64,000 nucleotides of DNA. It comes from Actinomycetota bacterium. GTDB lineage: Bacteria; Actinomycetota; Thermoleophilia; Gaiellales; Gaiellaceae. The DNA lies in the NCBI GenBank assembly GCA_003139545.1, contig PLJC01000038.1:62587-126586 (forward strand), given 5' to 3'. The position numbers were made by a program, and so were the translations under genes. Numbering within the stretch: the first letter of the stretch is position 1; each line of letters starts with the position of its first letter. The notes beneath the pieces were generated by a model. It had not been told where the DNA came from, did no database searches, and saw only the letters and a program-made list of their open reading frames with translations. Positions 16,761-25,430 of this stretch are shown piece by piece.

Positions 16761-17642
16761 CGGTGCCGTGCTCCGGCGGGGCTCGTCGCGATGCCACGCG
16801 TCGCGGACGGCGAGCCTGACCCTCTCGGCGAGGCGTTTCGGCCGGAGCTCGGCGACGAGCACCGCGCCGGCGGCGACGTCGTCATATCGCGCTCCCTCGG
16901 CCTCGGCCAGCGTCGCGGTGCGCCAGCCGTCACCTGCGTGGAGATACAGCTCGTCCTCGAAGACGAGGAAGCCGCTCTGCTCGAACAGCGCGATCCATTC
17001 GAGCGGCGTGCGCTGCAGATGCCAGCCGTGGTCTTCGTGCTCCCCGGTCGGCACGCTCAGGACCAGGCGACCGGCGTCCGTGAGCACCCGGCGGAGCTCG
17101 CGCAGCGCCGCTTCCTGGCCGTCGTCGTCGGGCGCGTCCTCGACGCCGTACACGGCGTTGTCGCGGCCGATGTGCTCGAGCGTCGAGATGCAGAGCGCGA
17201 GCTCGAAGCTGCCGTCCTCGAACGGGAGGCTCCGCACGTCCGCGATCACGTCGGCGGGCTGGGCGAGGTCGACGGTGACCAGCTCGGGAGCCCCGAGGTC
17301 GCGGAGCCCTTCGACGTACGCCTGCTCCGCATGTGCCGTGCCGACGTCGAGCACTCGGGATTCGCCCGCATAGCGCGACAGCACCCACGGGATCTCGATT
17401 GCGCGCTCGTCGCTCCAGGCCGGCGCCTTCAGCTCCCGTGGGCGGCCGCGGCGTCCCCGCTCGGAGCGCGCTCGCGCAAGCCCGTCGTCGAGCAGCTCGA
17501 TGCGCTCGAACTCGCGGCTCTCGACGAGCTCGCGGACGAGTCGCGACCGCGAGACGTCGCCGCGTCGAAGGCGCTCGACCGCGTCCGGATCCGGGCCGCG
17601 CCGCAGCACGAGCCGCCAGACCTGCTCGACGAAATCCTCCAC
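16758..17642 (-). CDS. Class I SAM-dependent methyltransferase
   Basis: 294 aa. A helical N-terminal region of about 90 residues is followed by RVLDVGTAHAEQAYVEGL (motif I), VTVDLAQPADVIADVRSLPF (acidic ribose-binding position) and ALCISTLEHIG. Type-11-like methyltransferase; target probably a sugar in this locus (inference). GTG 17642 lies 7 nt behind TAGCCT. Confidence 0.85.
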   Translation of the reverse strand: MEDFVEQVWRLVLRRGPDPDAVERLRRGDVSRSRLVRELVESREFERIELLDDGLARARSERGRRGRPRELKAPAWSDERAIEIPWVLSRYAGESRVLDVGTAHAEQAYVEGLRDLGAPELVTVDLAQPADVIADVRSLPFEDGSFELALCISTLEHIGRDNAVYGVEDAPDDDGQEAALRELRRVLTDAGRLVLSVPTGEHEDHGWHLQRTPLEWIALFEQSGFLVFEDELYLHAGDGWRTATLAEAEGARYDDVAAGAVLVAELRPKRLAERVRLAVRDAWHRDEPRRSTAP

Positions 17643-17649
17643 CAGTCGG

Positions 17650-17655
17650 AGGCTA
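17650..17655 (-). promoter_or_regulatory. -10 box TAGCCT, divergent pair
   Basis: TAGCCT on the minus strand ends 7 nt before GTG 17642 and shares its TA with the plus-strand box at 17654-17659. Confidence 0.5.
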
Positions 17656-17659
17656 GAGT
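17654..17659 (+). promoter_or_regulatory. -10 box TAGAGT, divergent pair
   Basis: TAGAGT ends exactly 7 nt before ATG 17667. Both divergent promoters fit in 24 bp. Confidence 0.5.
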
Positions 17660-17666
17660 GACCGCC

Positions 17667-18638
17667 ATGTCCCTGCACGGCAAGCGCGTCTTCGTCACCG
17701 GCGGCGCGGGCTTCATCGCGACCACCCTCGGGCGCCTGCTCGTGGAGGATAACGAGGTAATCGCGTACGACAATCTCCACCGGGACGCGCTCAGCACCAC
17801 GGAGCTGCGAGTGCATCCGAACTTCACCTTCGTCCAGGGCGACGTCCTCGACGCCGAGCACGTCGCGGAGGCGGCGAAGGGTGCGACGCACATCGTCCAC
17901 TGCGCTGCGATCGCGGGCGTCGACACCGTGCGCGAGAGCCCGGTGCGGACGATGCGCGTGAACATGATCGGCACGTACAACGTGCTCGAGGCTGCGCTTG
18001 CGACCATCGGCTCGCTCGAGCGCTTCGTCGACTTCTCGACGAGCGAGGTCTTCGGCACGCACGCGGACAACGTGCACGAAGGCCACGTGTCGACGATCGG
18101 CTCGGTCGGCGAAGCGCGCTGGACGTATGCCGTCTCGAAGCTCGCGGGCGAGCACATGGCGCACGCGTACCACGACGAGCTGAAGCTTCCGACCGTCACG
18201 GTGCGCCCGTTCAACGTGTACGGGCCGGGGCAGATCGGCGGCGGCGCGATTCGCGCGTTCATCGAGGCAGCCCTCTCCGGCGGGGACCTCACCATCCATG
18301 GCGACGGCTCGCAGATCCGCGCGTGGTGCTACGTCGACGACATGGTGCGCGCCGTCCTTCTCTGCCTCGAGCGGCCGGAGGCGGTCGGGCAGAGCTTCAA
18401 CATCGGCAACGACCGCTCCGTGGTGACGATCCTCGACCTCGCGCAGCGGATAAAGGGACTCACCGGCTGCCCGGGCGAGATCGTCTTCCAGCCGCTCCAC
18501 TACGCCGACGTCGAGGTACGCAGCCCGAATGTCGGCCAGGCGCGTGAGCTGCTCGGCTTCGAGGCGGAAGTCGACCTGGACGAAGGCCTCGAGAGGACGA
18601 TCGCGTGGTACCGCAGCAGGCAGCTGGCATCCGCCTAG
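17667..18638 (+). CDS. NAD-dependent nucleotide-sugar epimerase/dehydratase
   Basis: 323-aa extended SDR. GGAGFIATTLGRLL is the NAD-binding loop, STSEVFG and the YAVSK motif (Tyr-x3-Lys catalytic pair) follow, then VRPFNVYGPGQ. Acts on a UDP-, GDP- or dTDP-sugar in the cytoplasm. It overlaps the DegT aminotransferase by 34 bp, suggesting a two-step 4-keto then amino sugar route. Confidence 0.92.
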   Translation: MSLHGKRVFVTGGAGFIATTLGRLLVEDNEVIAYDNLHRDALSTTELRVHPNFTFVQGDVLDAEHVAEAAKGATHIVHCAAIAGVDTVRESPVRTMRVNMIGTYNVLEAALATIGSLERFVDFSTSEVFGTHADNVHEGHVSTIGSVGEARWTYAVSKLAGEHMAHAYHDELKLPTVTVRPFNVYGPGQIGGGAIRAFIEAALSGGDLTIHGDGSQIRAWCYVDDMVRAVLLCLERPEAVGQSFNIGNDRSVVTILDLAQRIKGLTGCPGEIVFQPLHYADVEVRSPNVGQARELLGFEAEVDLDEGLERTIAWYRSRQLASA

Positions 18639-19687
18639 CGTTCCCCGACGTCGGCGAGGAAGAGCTCGCCGAGATCGCCGCTGTGCTCGAGACGGGCCAG
18701 CTGACGATGGGGCCGAAGGTGGAGGAGTTCGAGACGCTGCTCGCGGCCGCCGCGGGCACGCAGCATGCTGCCGCCGTCTCGTCCGGGACCGCCGCGCTGC
18801 ACCTGGCCGTGCTCGCCCTCGGCATCGGCGAAGGCGACGAGGTGCTCGTGCCCGCGTACACGTTCCCGGCGACCGCGAACGTCGTCGCACTTGCGGGCGG
18901 GCGCCCCGTGCTCGTCGACGTCGACCCGGTGGCGATGAACATCGATCCCGAGGATGCGGCGCGGCGCGTGACGGCACGGACGAAGGCCGTGCTCGCCGTC
19001 CATCTGTTCGGCCGGCCCGCGCGTCTCGAGGAGCTGCCCGACGTGCCCGTGCTCGAGGACGCCGCCGGCGCGCTCGGCGCGGCGCACCGCGACCGGCCGT
19101 GCGGAAGCCTCGGCCTGCTCGCGTGCTTCTCCTTCCATCCGCGCAAGATCGTCACCACCGGCGAGGGCGGCGCGGTCACAACCGACGATCCGTTGCTCGA
19201 CGAGCGCATGCGCTCGCTTCGTCACCACGGCTGGTCGCCGTCGTCCGCGTACGACGACATGCCTGTGCCGGCGTTCAACTACCGGCTGAGCGACGTGCTC
19301 GCCGCGCTCGGCATCCCACAGCTGCGCCGCCTCGACGAGTTGCTCGCCGCGCGAGCGCGCATCGCCGCCGGCTACGCCGAGCGGCTCGCGCATCTCGACG
19401 TCGTCCTTCCGGCCGCCGATCCGGGCGATCGCCACGGGTGGCAGGCCTACGTCGTCCAGGTCGACCGCCGCGACGAGGTGATGGCGGCGCTGCGAGCCCA
19501 GGGCATCGGCTGCCAGATCGGCACCTACGCGCTCCACCGGCTCGGCGCCTACGGCGACCAGGGGCCGTTCCCCGGCGCGGATGCCGCCTTCGAGCGGGCG
19601 CTCGCCCTGCCGCTGCACGGCCGGCTCACGGACGGCGAGCTCGACCGGGTGGCGGACGCTCTTGACAAGCTTGTGAGTCATCACTAA
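18605..19687 (+). CDS. DegT/DnrJ/EryC1 sugar aminotransferase
   Basis: 360 aa PLP enzyme. SSGTAALHLAVLALG near residue 60 binds PLP phosphate, VPAYTFPATAN and VLEDAAGALGA follow, and FHPRKIVTTGEGGA contains the catalytic Lys. It converts a keto-sugar nucleotide to an amino sugar. Start GTG 18605 lies within the epimerase gene, so the two are co-translated. Confidence 0.92.
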   Translation: MVPQQAAGIRLAFPDVGEEELAEIAAVLETGQLTMGPKVEEFETLLAAAAGTQHAAAVSSGTAALHLAVLALGIGEGDEVLVPAYTFPATANVVALAGGRPVLVDVDPVAMNIDPEDAARRVTARTKAVLAVHLFGRPARLEELPDVPVLEDAAGALGAAHRDRPCGSLGLLACFSFHPRKIVTTGEGGAVTTDDPLLDERMRSLRHHGWSPSSAYDDMPVPAFNYRLSDVLAALGIPQLRRLDELLAARARIAAGYAERLAHLDVVLPAADPGDRHGWQAYVVQVDRRDEVMAALRAQGIGCQIGTYALHRLGAYGDQGPFPGADAAFERALALPLHGRLTDGELDRVADALDKLVSHH

Positions 19688-19690
19688 TCT
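19662..19690 (+). promoter_or_regulatory. Promoter of tetR-MFS operon
   Basis: TTGACA (19662-19667), 17-bp spacer, TAATCT (19685-19690). Transcription should start at or next to GTG 19697, so the tetR mRNA is leaderless. Confidence 0.65.
19672..19685. promoter_or_regulatory. TetR operator between -35 and -10
   Basis: TGTGAGTCATCACT fills the promoter spacer. Its exact reverse complement recurs at 20267-20280 over the MFS start codon, a strong sign of autoregulation. Confidence 0.65.
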
Positions 19691-19696
19691 ACGGGC

Positions 19697-20242
19697 GTGG
19701 CAGTTCGCCTTTCAGCAGCGGAGCGCAAGGATGACGTCCTCGAAGCGGCCCTGATCGAGTTCGCCGAGCGCGGCCTCGAGGGGACGTCCACGGAGGACAT
19801 TGCCCGCCGGGCCGGCATCTCGCAGCCCTACCTCTTCCGCCTCTTCGGGACGAAGAAGGAGCTCTTCAAGGCCACCGTCAGCCGCTGCTTCCGGGAGACG
19901 CTCGAGCTGTTCCAGCGCGCGGCCGAAGGCAAGCGGGGCGAAGAGGCCCTGCACGCGATCGGCGAGGCATACATGGAGCAGCTGGAGACCAACCGGACCT
20001 GGCTGCGGGCGCAGATGCAGGCATACGCCGCCTCGGATGACCCCGAGATCCGGGCCGTCGTCCGGGCCGGCTACGGCGATCTCATCGCGTACGTCCGCCG
20101 CGTCTCCGAGGCCGACTGGCCCACGGTCTGGAAGTTCTTCTCCACCGGAATGATGTTGAACGTCCTGGCCTCGATGCACGTGACCGACGCCCCGGAGCCG
20201 TGGATGCAGGAGCTGCTCGACGGCTGCGGCAAGGATCTCTAA
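19697..20242 (+). CDS. TetR-family regulator of MFS efflux gene
   Basis: 181 aa. The HTH is TSTEDIARRAGISQPYLFRL (about residues 31-50), preceded by a typical ALIEFAERGLEGTS helix; the rest is a helical effector domain. Start GTG 19697 coincides with the expected transcription start. It precedes the DHA2 transporter by 28 bp, and two identical operators flank it, so it probably represses both genes until a drug-like ligand binds. Confidence 0.9.
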   Translation: MAVRLSAAERKDDVLEAALIEFAERGLEGTSTEDIARRAGISQPYLFRLFGTKKELFKATVSRCFRETLELFQRAAEGKRGEEALHAIGEAYMEQLETNRTWLRAQMQAYAASDDPEIRAVVRAGYGDLIAYVRRVSEADWPTVWKFFSTGMMLNVLASMHVTDAPEPWMQELLDGCGKDL

Positions 20243-20266
20243 TCCTCTTTTTTTGCCACAGGAGGA

Positions 20267-20280
20267 AGTGATGACTCACA
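20267..20280. promoter_or_regulatory. Second TetR operator over MFS start codon
   Basis: AGTGATGACTCACA is the exact reverse complement of 19672-19685 and contains the MFS ATG (20271). Bound repressor here could block elongation or an internal promoter. Confidence 0.6.
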
Positions 20281-21692
20281 CACAAAAGCGGTCGGCGATC
20301 TGGACGCTCGTGATCACCTCGGTCGCGCTCTTCATGGTCAGCCTCGACAACCTCGTCGTGACGACGGCGGTGCCGGTCATCCGGCGCGATCTGCACGCGA
20401 CCATCTCGCAGCTCGAGTGGACGGTGAACGCGTACACGCTGACGTTCGCCGTGCTGCTACTCACCGGTGCGGCGCTCGGCGACCGCTTCGGGCGCCGGCG
20501 GCTGTTCGTGCTCGGCCTGCTGCTCTTCACCGGCGCCTCCGCCGCGGCGGCGCTCTCGACGTCGGCGAACACGCTCGACATCGCGCGCGCTCTCCAGGGC
20601 GTCGGCGGCGCGATCGTCATGCCGCTGACGTTGACGATCCTCTCCGCAGCCGTGCCGGCCAACCGGCGCGCGCTCGCGCTCGGGATCTGGGGCGGCATCG
20701 GCGGTCTCGCGATCGCGATCGGCCCGCTCGTCGGCGGCGCCATCGTCAGCGGCATCTCCTGGCACTGGATCTTCTGGCTGAACGTGCCTATCGGCCTCGT
20801 CCTCGCACCGCTCGCACTTGCGCGCCTCGAGGAGACGCGTGGGGCCGACTCCGGCCTCGACCTGCCGGGGCTCGGGCTCGCGAGCGCAGGCCTGCTCGGC
20901 ATCGTCTGGGGCCTCGTGCGCGGGAACGCGCACGGCTGGACGAGCGCCGGCATCGTCGGCCCGAGCGTCGGGGGCGCGCTGCTCGTCGCCGCGTTCGTCG
21001 CCTGGGAGCTGCACGCGCCGTCGCCGATGCTGCCGATGCACTTCTTCCGCGACCGCACGTTCGCGCTGACGAACGTTGCGTCACTGCTCATGTCCTTCGG
21101 GATGTTCGGTTCGATCTTCCTGCTCGCGCAGTTCTTCCAGACGGTGCAGGGAATGTCGCCGCTGCAGTCCGGCCTGCGCATCCTGCCGTGGACGGCGATG
21201 CCGATCTTCATCGCGCCGATCGCCGGCGCGTTCCTCGACCGGCTCGGCGGAGGCCAGCGCGTGATGACCGTCGGCCTCGCACTTCAATCGGCCGGGCTGA
21301 TCTGGATCGCCGCGGTGACGACGACGACGACGCCGTACTCGCACCTCGTGCTGCCGTTCATCCTCTCCGGAGCCGGCATGGCGCTCTTCTTCACGCCGGT
21401 CGCGAACGTCGTCCTCGGCTCCGTGCGGCCCGAGCACGAGGGCAAGGCGTCGGGCGCGAACAACGCCATCCGCGAGCTCGGCGGCGTCTTCGGCGTCGCC
21501 GTGCTGGCTTCGGTGTTCGCGCACATGGGCGGATACCGCAGCGCAACGACGTTCGTGCACGGGACGACCACCGCCGTCTACGTCGGCGGCGCGGTCGTGG
21601 CGCTCGGCGCGGTCGCGGCGGCCCTGGCCGGCCGCCGCGCGGCCGACGTGCAGACAGTCGAGGAGCTGGAGGCGCTTCCCGAGGCTGCTTAG
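20271..21692 (+). CDS. MFS drug efflux transporter, DHA2 (14-TMS) type
   Basis: 473 aa with about 14 hydrophobic helices. SLDNLVVTTAVPVI is the motif D1 equivalent in helix 1, GDRFGRRRLF is motif A, and ARALQGVGGAIVMPL is the motif B region, typical of EmrB/QacA proton-drug antiporters. ATG 20271 has an AGGAGGAA Shine-Dalgarno. Its pairing with tetR inside a polysaccharide locus looks like an independent module. Confidence 0.93.
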   Translation: MTHTQKRSAIWTLVITSVALFMVSLDNLVVTTAVPVIRRDLHATISQLEWTVNAYTLTFAVLLLTGAALGDRFGRRRLFVLGLLLFTGASAAAALSTSANTLDIARALQGVGGAIVMPLTLTILSAAVPANRRALALGIWGGIGGLAIAIGPLVGGAIVSGISWHWIFWLNVPIGLVLAPLALARLEETRGADSGLDLPGLGLASAGLLGIVWGLVRGNAHGWTSAGIVGPSVGGALLVAAFVAWELHAPSPMLPMHFFRDRTFALTNVASLLMSFGMFGSIFLLAQFFQTVQGMSPLQSGLRILPWTAMPIFIAPIAGAFLDRLGGGQRVMTVGLALQSAGLIWIAAVTTTTTPYSHLVLPFILSGAGMALFFTPVANVVLGSVRPEHEGKASGANNAIRELGGVFGVAVLASVFAHMGGYRSATTFVHGTTTAVYVGGAVVALGAVAAALAGRRAADVQTVEELEALPEAA

Positions 21693-21695
21693 ACT
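21690..21695 (+). promoter_or_regulatory. -10 box TAGACT for methyltransferase
   Basis: TAGACT overlaps the MFS stop and ends 6 nt before GTG 21702. Confidence 0.4.
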
Positions 21696-21701
21696 GGCGC
21701 G

Positions 21702-22418
21702 GTGACGCTCCGGAGACGCGCGGTGCTCGCTGCGACAAAGGTGCCGTACCTGTACGGGCTGACGAAGCTCGGACAGGTATTCGGCACGGACAAGGTCGAC
21801 GCGGCGCACACGCGGAACGGGCTCGCCTACACGGACATCTACGAGCGCTATCTCCGCCCGTGGCGCCGGCAGCGCTTCACGCTGCTCGAGCTCGGCGTCT
21901 ATCGCGGCAACAGTCTCCGCATGTGGAACTCGTTCTTTCCGAGAGCGACTGTCGTCGGCCTCGACCTCGAGCCGCTGGCGGCGGAGCGCGCGGCCGAGTT
22001 CGAGGTGACGGTCGGCTCTCAGTCCGACCCGGAGGTGCTCGCGAGCGTTGTTCGAAAGCACCCGGATCTTCGGCTGGTCGTCGACGACGCGAGCCACATC
22101 ACGTCCCTGACGATCGCGTCGTTCCGGCACCTCTTCCCGCAGCTGCCCCGCGGGGGCATGTACATCATCGAAGACCTGGCGCCCAACACGTACGAGGATT
22201 GGCCGGGACACGATGCCGAGCGCGGCACGAATTGGCCGGCGATCCAGCAAAACCCGGAGGAGTCGCGTTTCAATGTCCGACAGGACATGGACGACTTCCT
22301 GCGGGAGTTGATCCGCGACTGCGATCTCGGCGGTGGCCCCTTCGGCGAGGGGCCGGGGGCGAAGGAGGTGGCCTTCGTGCACGTCTGGCCGTCGATCGTC
22401 GTCGTCGGGCGCGCCTGA
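21702..22418 (+). CDS. SAM methyltransferase of the MycE/O-methyltransferase type
   Basis: 238 aa. FTLLELGVYRGNSLRMWNSF is the SAM-binding motif, VVGLDLEPL the acidic strand, and LVVDDASHIT plus GGMYIIEDL the metal-assisted O-methyltransferase-like core. The N-terminal KLGQVFGTDKV and YTDIYERYL are typical of sugar and macrolide O-methyltransferases. Probably methylates a cell-surface sugar. Confidence 0.82.
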   Translation: MTLRRRAVLAATKVPYLYGLTKLGQVFGTDKVDAAHTRNGLAYTDIYERYLRPWRRQRFTLLELGVYRGNSLRMWNSFFPRATVVGLDLEPLAAERAAEFEVTVGSQSDPEVLASVVRKHPDLRLVVDDASHITSLTIASFRHLFPQLPRGGMYIIEDLAPNTYEDWPGHDAERGTNWPAIQQNPEESRFNVRQDMDDFLRELIRDCDLGGGPFGEGPGAKEVAFVHVWPSIVVVGRA

Positions 22419-22456
22419 CCCGCGGCCACAGCCGGGTCCGTCGCGACAATGGGGCG

Positions 22457-23668
22457 GTGCGTTTGCTCGTCCTCGGCGCCGGTCCGCCGCAGCTTGGAGT
22501 GCTCGCCGCCGCCAGGCGGCGGGGGCTCACCGTCATCGCGGCCGACCGCGACCCCTCCGCGCCCGGCTTCCGCTACGCCGACCGGCGGGCGATCGTCTCG
22601 ATCGAGGACGAGCCCGCGATCGACCGGCTCGCGCGGGCCGAGCAGGTGGACGGGCTCATCGCGGCGGGCACCGACCATGCCGTCGGGATCGCCGCGCGCG
22701 TCGCGCAGCGTCTCGGCATTCCGCACCCGCTGCAACCGGAGGCAGCGGCGCTCTCCGTCTCGAGGCTCCGGCAGCACGAGCGACTCGCCGCCGCCGGCTT
22801 CGCGCAGCCGCGCTCGATCGCGTGTCGCACGCCGGCCGAGGCGGCCTCCGCCGCGGGCGAGCTCGGCTTCCCGCTCGTCGTCGAGGCCCCGAACAGCCTC
22901 GGGGAGCGCGCGGTCCGGTTGGCGCGGACGGCGGACGAGCTTGCAGCCGCCACTGCCGGGGCGCTCGCCGAGTCGCGCGGCGACTACTGCCTCGTCGAGG
23001 AGCTGCCAGGCCTGCGCGCGGTGACCATGACCGCGTTCGTGCTCGACGGCCGCCTCGTGCCGCTCACGATCACCGACCCGGTGCCGGCGCCGCAGCCTGC
23101 GTTCGGCGTCCCCCTCGCGCATCTCTGGCCCGCCGACCTGGCGCAGCACGAATCAGAGGCGGTGTCGGACACCGCGGCCGCCGCAGCGGCCGCGCTCGGG
23201 ATCGAGCACGGCCCCGTGACCGCGCAGCTCCTGCTCGGCCCGTCGGGACCGCTCGTCGCCAAGGTGTCGGCGCGCCTCGGCGGCGGGCACGACGCGGAGC
23301 TCTGCCGCGCGGCCCTCGGCATCGACGAGAGCGCGCTCGCCATTGCCGCTGCACTGGGCGAGCCCGTGCACGAGCACGAGCTCGAGCCGACGGCGGTCGC
23401 CGGCGGAGCGTGCGTCCATTTCCTCGTCGCGCCGCGCGGCGTGCTCACGGCAGTGGACGGCGTCGAGTCCGCCTTCACGGTGGCGGGCGTCCGCGCGATT
23501 CGGATCTATCGCAAGCCGGGCCACGAGTTCGGCGAGTTGCTCCGCGCATCCGACCGCGCAGGCGCCGTCCTCGCCACCGGCCGCACGCGCGAGGACGCCG
23601 AGGCGGCGGCGGCCGAGTCCGCCGGCCGGATCCGGTTCGTCACCGTGCCGGCCGAGGCGGTCGCGTGA
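22457..23668 (+). CDS. ATP-grasp ligase (third lineage in the window)
   Basis: 403 aa. VRLLVLGAGPPQLGVL opens a preATP-grasp domain; VSRLRQHERLAAAGF, FPLVVEAPNSLGERAVRL (ATP loop with the usual Lys replaced) and LVAKVSARLGGGHDAELC (metal region) follow. The KP of the classic KPxxxxG loop reads EAP here, which may affect activity. It overlaps the next gene by GTGA. The start is GTG 22457, 6 nt after a weak GACAAT box. Confidence 0.78.
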   Translation: MRLLVLGAGPPQLGVLAAARRRGLTVIAADRDPSAPGFRYADRRAIVSIEDEPAIDRLARAEQVDGLIAAGTDHAVGIAARVAQRLGIPHPLQPEAAALSVSRLRQHERLAAAGFAQPRSIACRTPAEAASAAGELGFPLVVEAPNSLGERAVRLARTADELAAATAGALAESRGDYCLVEELPGLRAVTMTAFVLDGRLVPLTITDPVPAPQPAFGVPLAHLWPADLAQHESEAVSDTAAAAAAALGIEHGPVTAQLLLGPSGPLVAKVSARLGGGHDAELCRAALGIDESALAIAAALGEPVHEHELEPTAVAGGACVHFLVAPRGVLTAVDGVESAFTVAGVRAIRIYRKPGHEFGELLRASDRAGAVLATGRTREDAEAAAAESAGRIRFVTVPAEAVA

Positions 23669-24612
23669 GGCGCCTCTGGCGCGTCGGCGCGACACTCGTC
23701 GTCACCGGCCTCTGCACCGCGTACATCCTCTGGAAGATCGACGTCGGGAAGACGTGGCATGTGCTCACGCACGCACGCGTCGCGTGGTTCGTCGCGGCGC
23801 TCGCGATCATGGTCGTGTCGGTCTGGCCGATGGCGTGGCGCTGGCAGCGTCTCCTTGCAGCGCGCGGCGTACACGAGACCCTGCCGCGGCTCGTGCGGAC
23901 GTACTTCGTCGGATATGCCGCCGGTCAGGTGCTGCCGACCGCGCTCGGCGGCGACGCGTCGCGCATCTACGAGACCGCGCGGCGGCACGAGGGCGCCGGT
24001 GGGGCCGCCGCCGGGACGGTGTTGCTCGAGCGTGCGCTCGGCGGCGCCGCCACGCTCACGCTCGCCGTCGCTGGGTTCGCCCTCGCCGTCGGCCGCTACA
24101 GCGTCGGGGGCTATCTCTGGGTCGAGCTCGCCTTCGTCGTCGCGACCGTCGCTCTCGGCGTGCTGCTCTTCTCGACGCGCATGCACCGGCCGCTTCGCCG
24201 CGTGCGCCCGCTCCTGCGCAGGTTGCGCGTCGAGCGCCCGCTCCGCGAGGTCTACATCGCGCTGCACTCCTTTCGCAACGACGTGCGGCTGCTGACGTCG
24301 ATGTTCGCGCTCACGCTCGTCGTGCAGGCGGTTCGCGTGCTCGCCATCTGGTGCTCGGGCAAGGCGGTCGGCGTCGATCTCTCGCCGCGCCCGTACTACG
24401 TCATGGGGCCGCTGCTCTTCCTCGTCGCGCTCGTCCCCTTCACCGTGAACGGGCTCGCCGTGCGGGAGTCGTTCTTCGTCTCGTTCCTCGGCGCGCTCGG
24501 CATCGCCGCCGATCCCGCGTTCGCCACCGGGTTCCTCTTCTTCGTGGTCACGATTGCGCTCGCGCTCCCGGGGGCCGCGATCGTCACGGTGGAGACGCTG
24601 CGCGCGCGATGA
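23665..24612 (+). CDS. UPF0104/LPG-synthase-TM type flippase-like membrane protein
   Basis: 315 aa with about eight hydrophobic helices. WRWQRLLAARG, YFVGYAAGQVLPTALGGDASR and the late PFTVNGLAVRESFFVSFL match the lysylphosphatidylglycerol synthase TM region family, which includes lipid-linked sugar transport helpers such as AglD-like proteins. No catalytic LPG-synthase domain is fused. It is coupled to genes on both sides by 4-bp overlaps. Confidence 0.85.
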   Translation: MRRLWRVGATLVVTGLCTAYILWKIDVGKTWHVLTHARVAWFVAALAIMVVSVWPMAWRWQRLLAARGVHETLPRLVRTYFVGYAAGQVLPTALGGDASRIYETARRHEGAGGAAAGTVLLERALGGAATLTLAVAGFALAVGRYSVGGYLWVELAFVVATVALGVLLFSTRMHRPLRRVRPLLRRLRVERPLREVYIALHSFRNDVRLLTSMFALTLVVQAVRVLAIWCSGKAVGVDLSPRPYYVMGPLLFLVALVPFTVNGLAVRESFFVSFLGALGIAADPAFATGFLFFVVTIALALPGAAIVTVETLRAR

Positions 24613-25430
24613 ACGACGCCGCCGTCGTGGTGGTGACCTACAACGCGCTGCCGTGGGTCGAGCGCGCGCTCGAGAGCGTTCGCGACGCGCAGACGGTCGT
24701 CGTCGACCACGGCTCGACCGACGGCACCGTCTCGGTCGTCCGCGAGCGCTTTCCCGAGGTGGCTGTCGTCGAGGAGGAGAACCGCGGGCTCGCCTTCGGC
24801 TGGAACACGGGCATTGCGCGCACATCGGGCCGTTACGTCCTCCTCCTCAACGCCGACGCCTGGCTGCACGACGGGGCGCTCGACGCCCTGGTGGCGTTCG
24901 CCGACGCACATCCCGAGGCGGCGGTCGTCGGCCCGCGCCTGCGTAATCCGGACGGCTCGCTCCAACGCTCCGTGCGCGGGTTCCCGACGCTGTGGCGGCT
25001 CGCAACCGAGTACCTCTTCCTGCGCAAGCTCGCACCGCGCTCGCGGCTGCTGAACGCGTTCTACGCCGGCGGCTTCGACCACGACGAGGTGACGGAGGCG
25101 GACTTCCTCATGGGCGCCGTGCTGCTCGTGCGGCGCGAGGCGATCGAGCAGGTCGGCCCCGCCGACGACGGGTTCTTCCTCTTCAGCGAGGAGACGGACT
25201 GGAGCTACCGCTTTCGTGCCGCCGGCTGGAAGGTGCTGTTCTTTCCCGGCGCCGAGGCGACGCACGTGCTCGGCGGCTCGCACGGCGGCCGGATGTTCGC
25301 GGAGAACGTGAAGAGCCAGTTGCGGTTCCTCGAGAAGCACCACGGCAAGGCGTACGCGCGGCGGGCGCGCTGGATCCTCCTCCTGGGTCTCCTGCTCCGC
25401 CGAAGGCTCGACGTGATCCGCGCGCTGTGA
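24609..25430 (+). CDS. GT2-family glycosyltransferase (rhamnosyltransferase-like)
   Basis: 273 aa GT-A enzyme. VVVVTYNALPWVERALES starts the fold, NADAWLHDGALDAL carries the donor-metal DxD-like NADA position, and EADFLMGAVLLVRREAI and FFLFSEETDWSYRFRAAGW give the acceptor/base region (ED/ET). Similar to WbbL-type rhamnosyltransferases. ATG 24609 overlaps the previous stop. Confidence 0.9.
   Translation: MNDAAVVVVTYNALPWVERALESVRDAQTVVVDHGSTDGTVSVVRERFPEVAVVEEENRGLAFGWNTGIARTSGRYVLLLNADAWLHDGALDALVAFADAHPEAAVVGPRLRNPDGSLQRSVRGFPTLWRLATEYLFLRKLAPRSRLLNAFYAGGFDHDEVTEADFLMGAVLLVRREAIEQVGPADDGFFLFSEETDWSYRFRAAGWKVLFFPGAEATHVLGGSHGGRMFAENVKSQLRFLEKHHGKAYARRARWILLLGLLLRRRLDVIRAL

Noticed and set aside
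20243..20256. T7 run after tetR as an intrinsic terminator
   Set aside because: No stable GC stem precedes it, and the MFS gene follows 15 bp later with its own Shine-Dalgarno.
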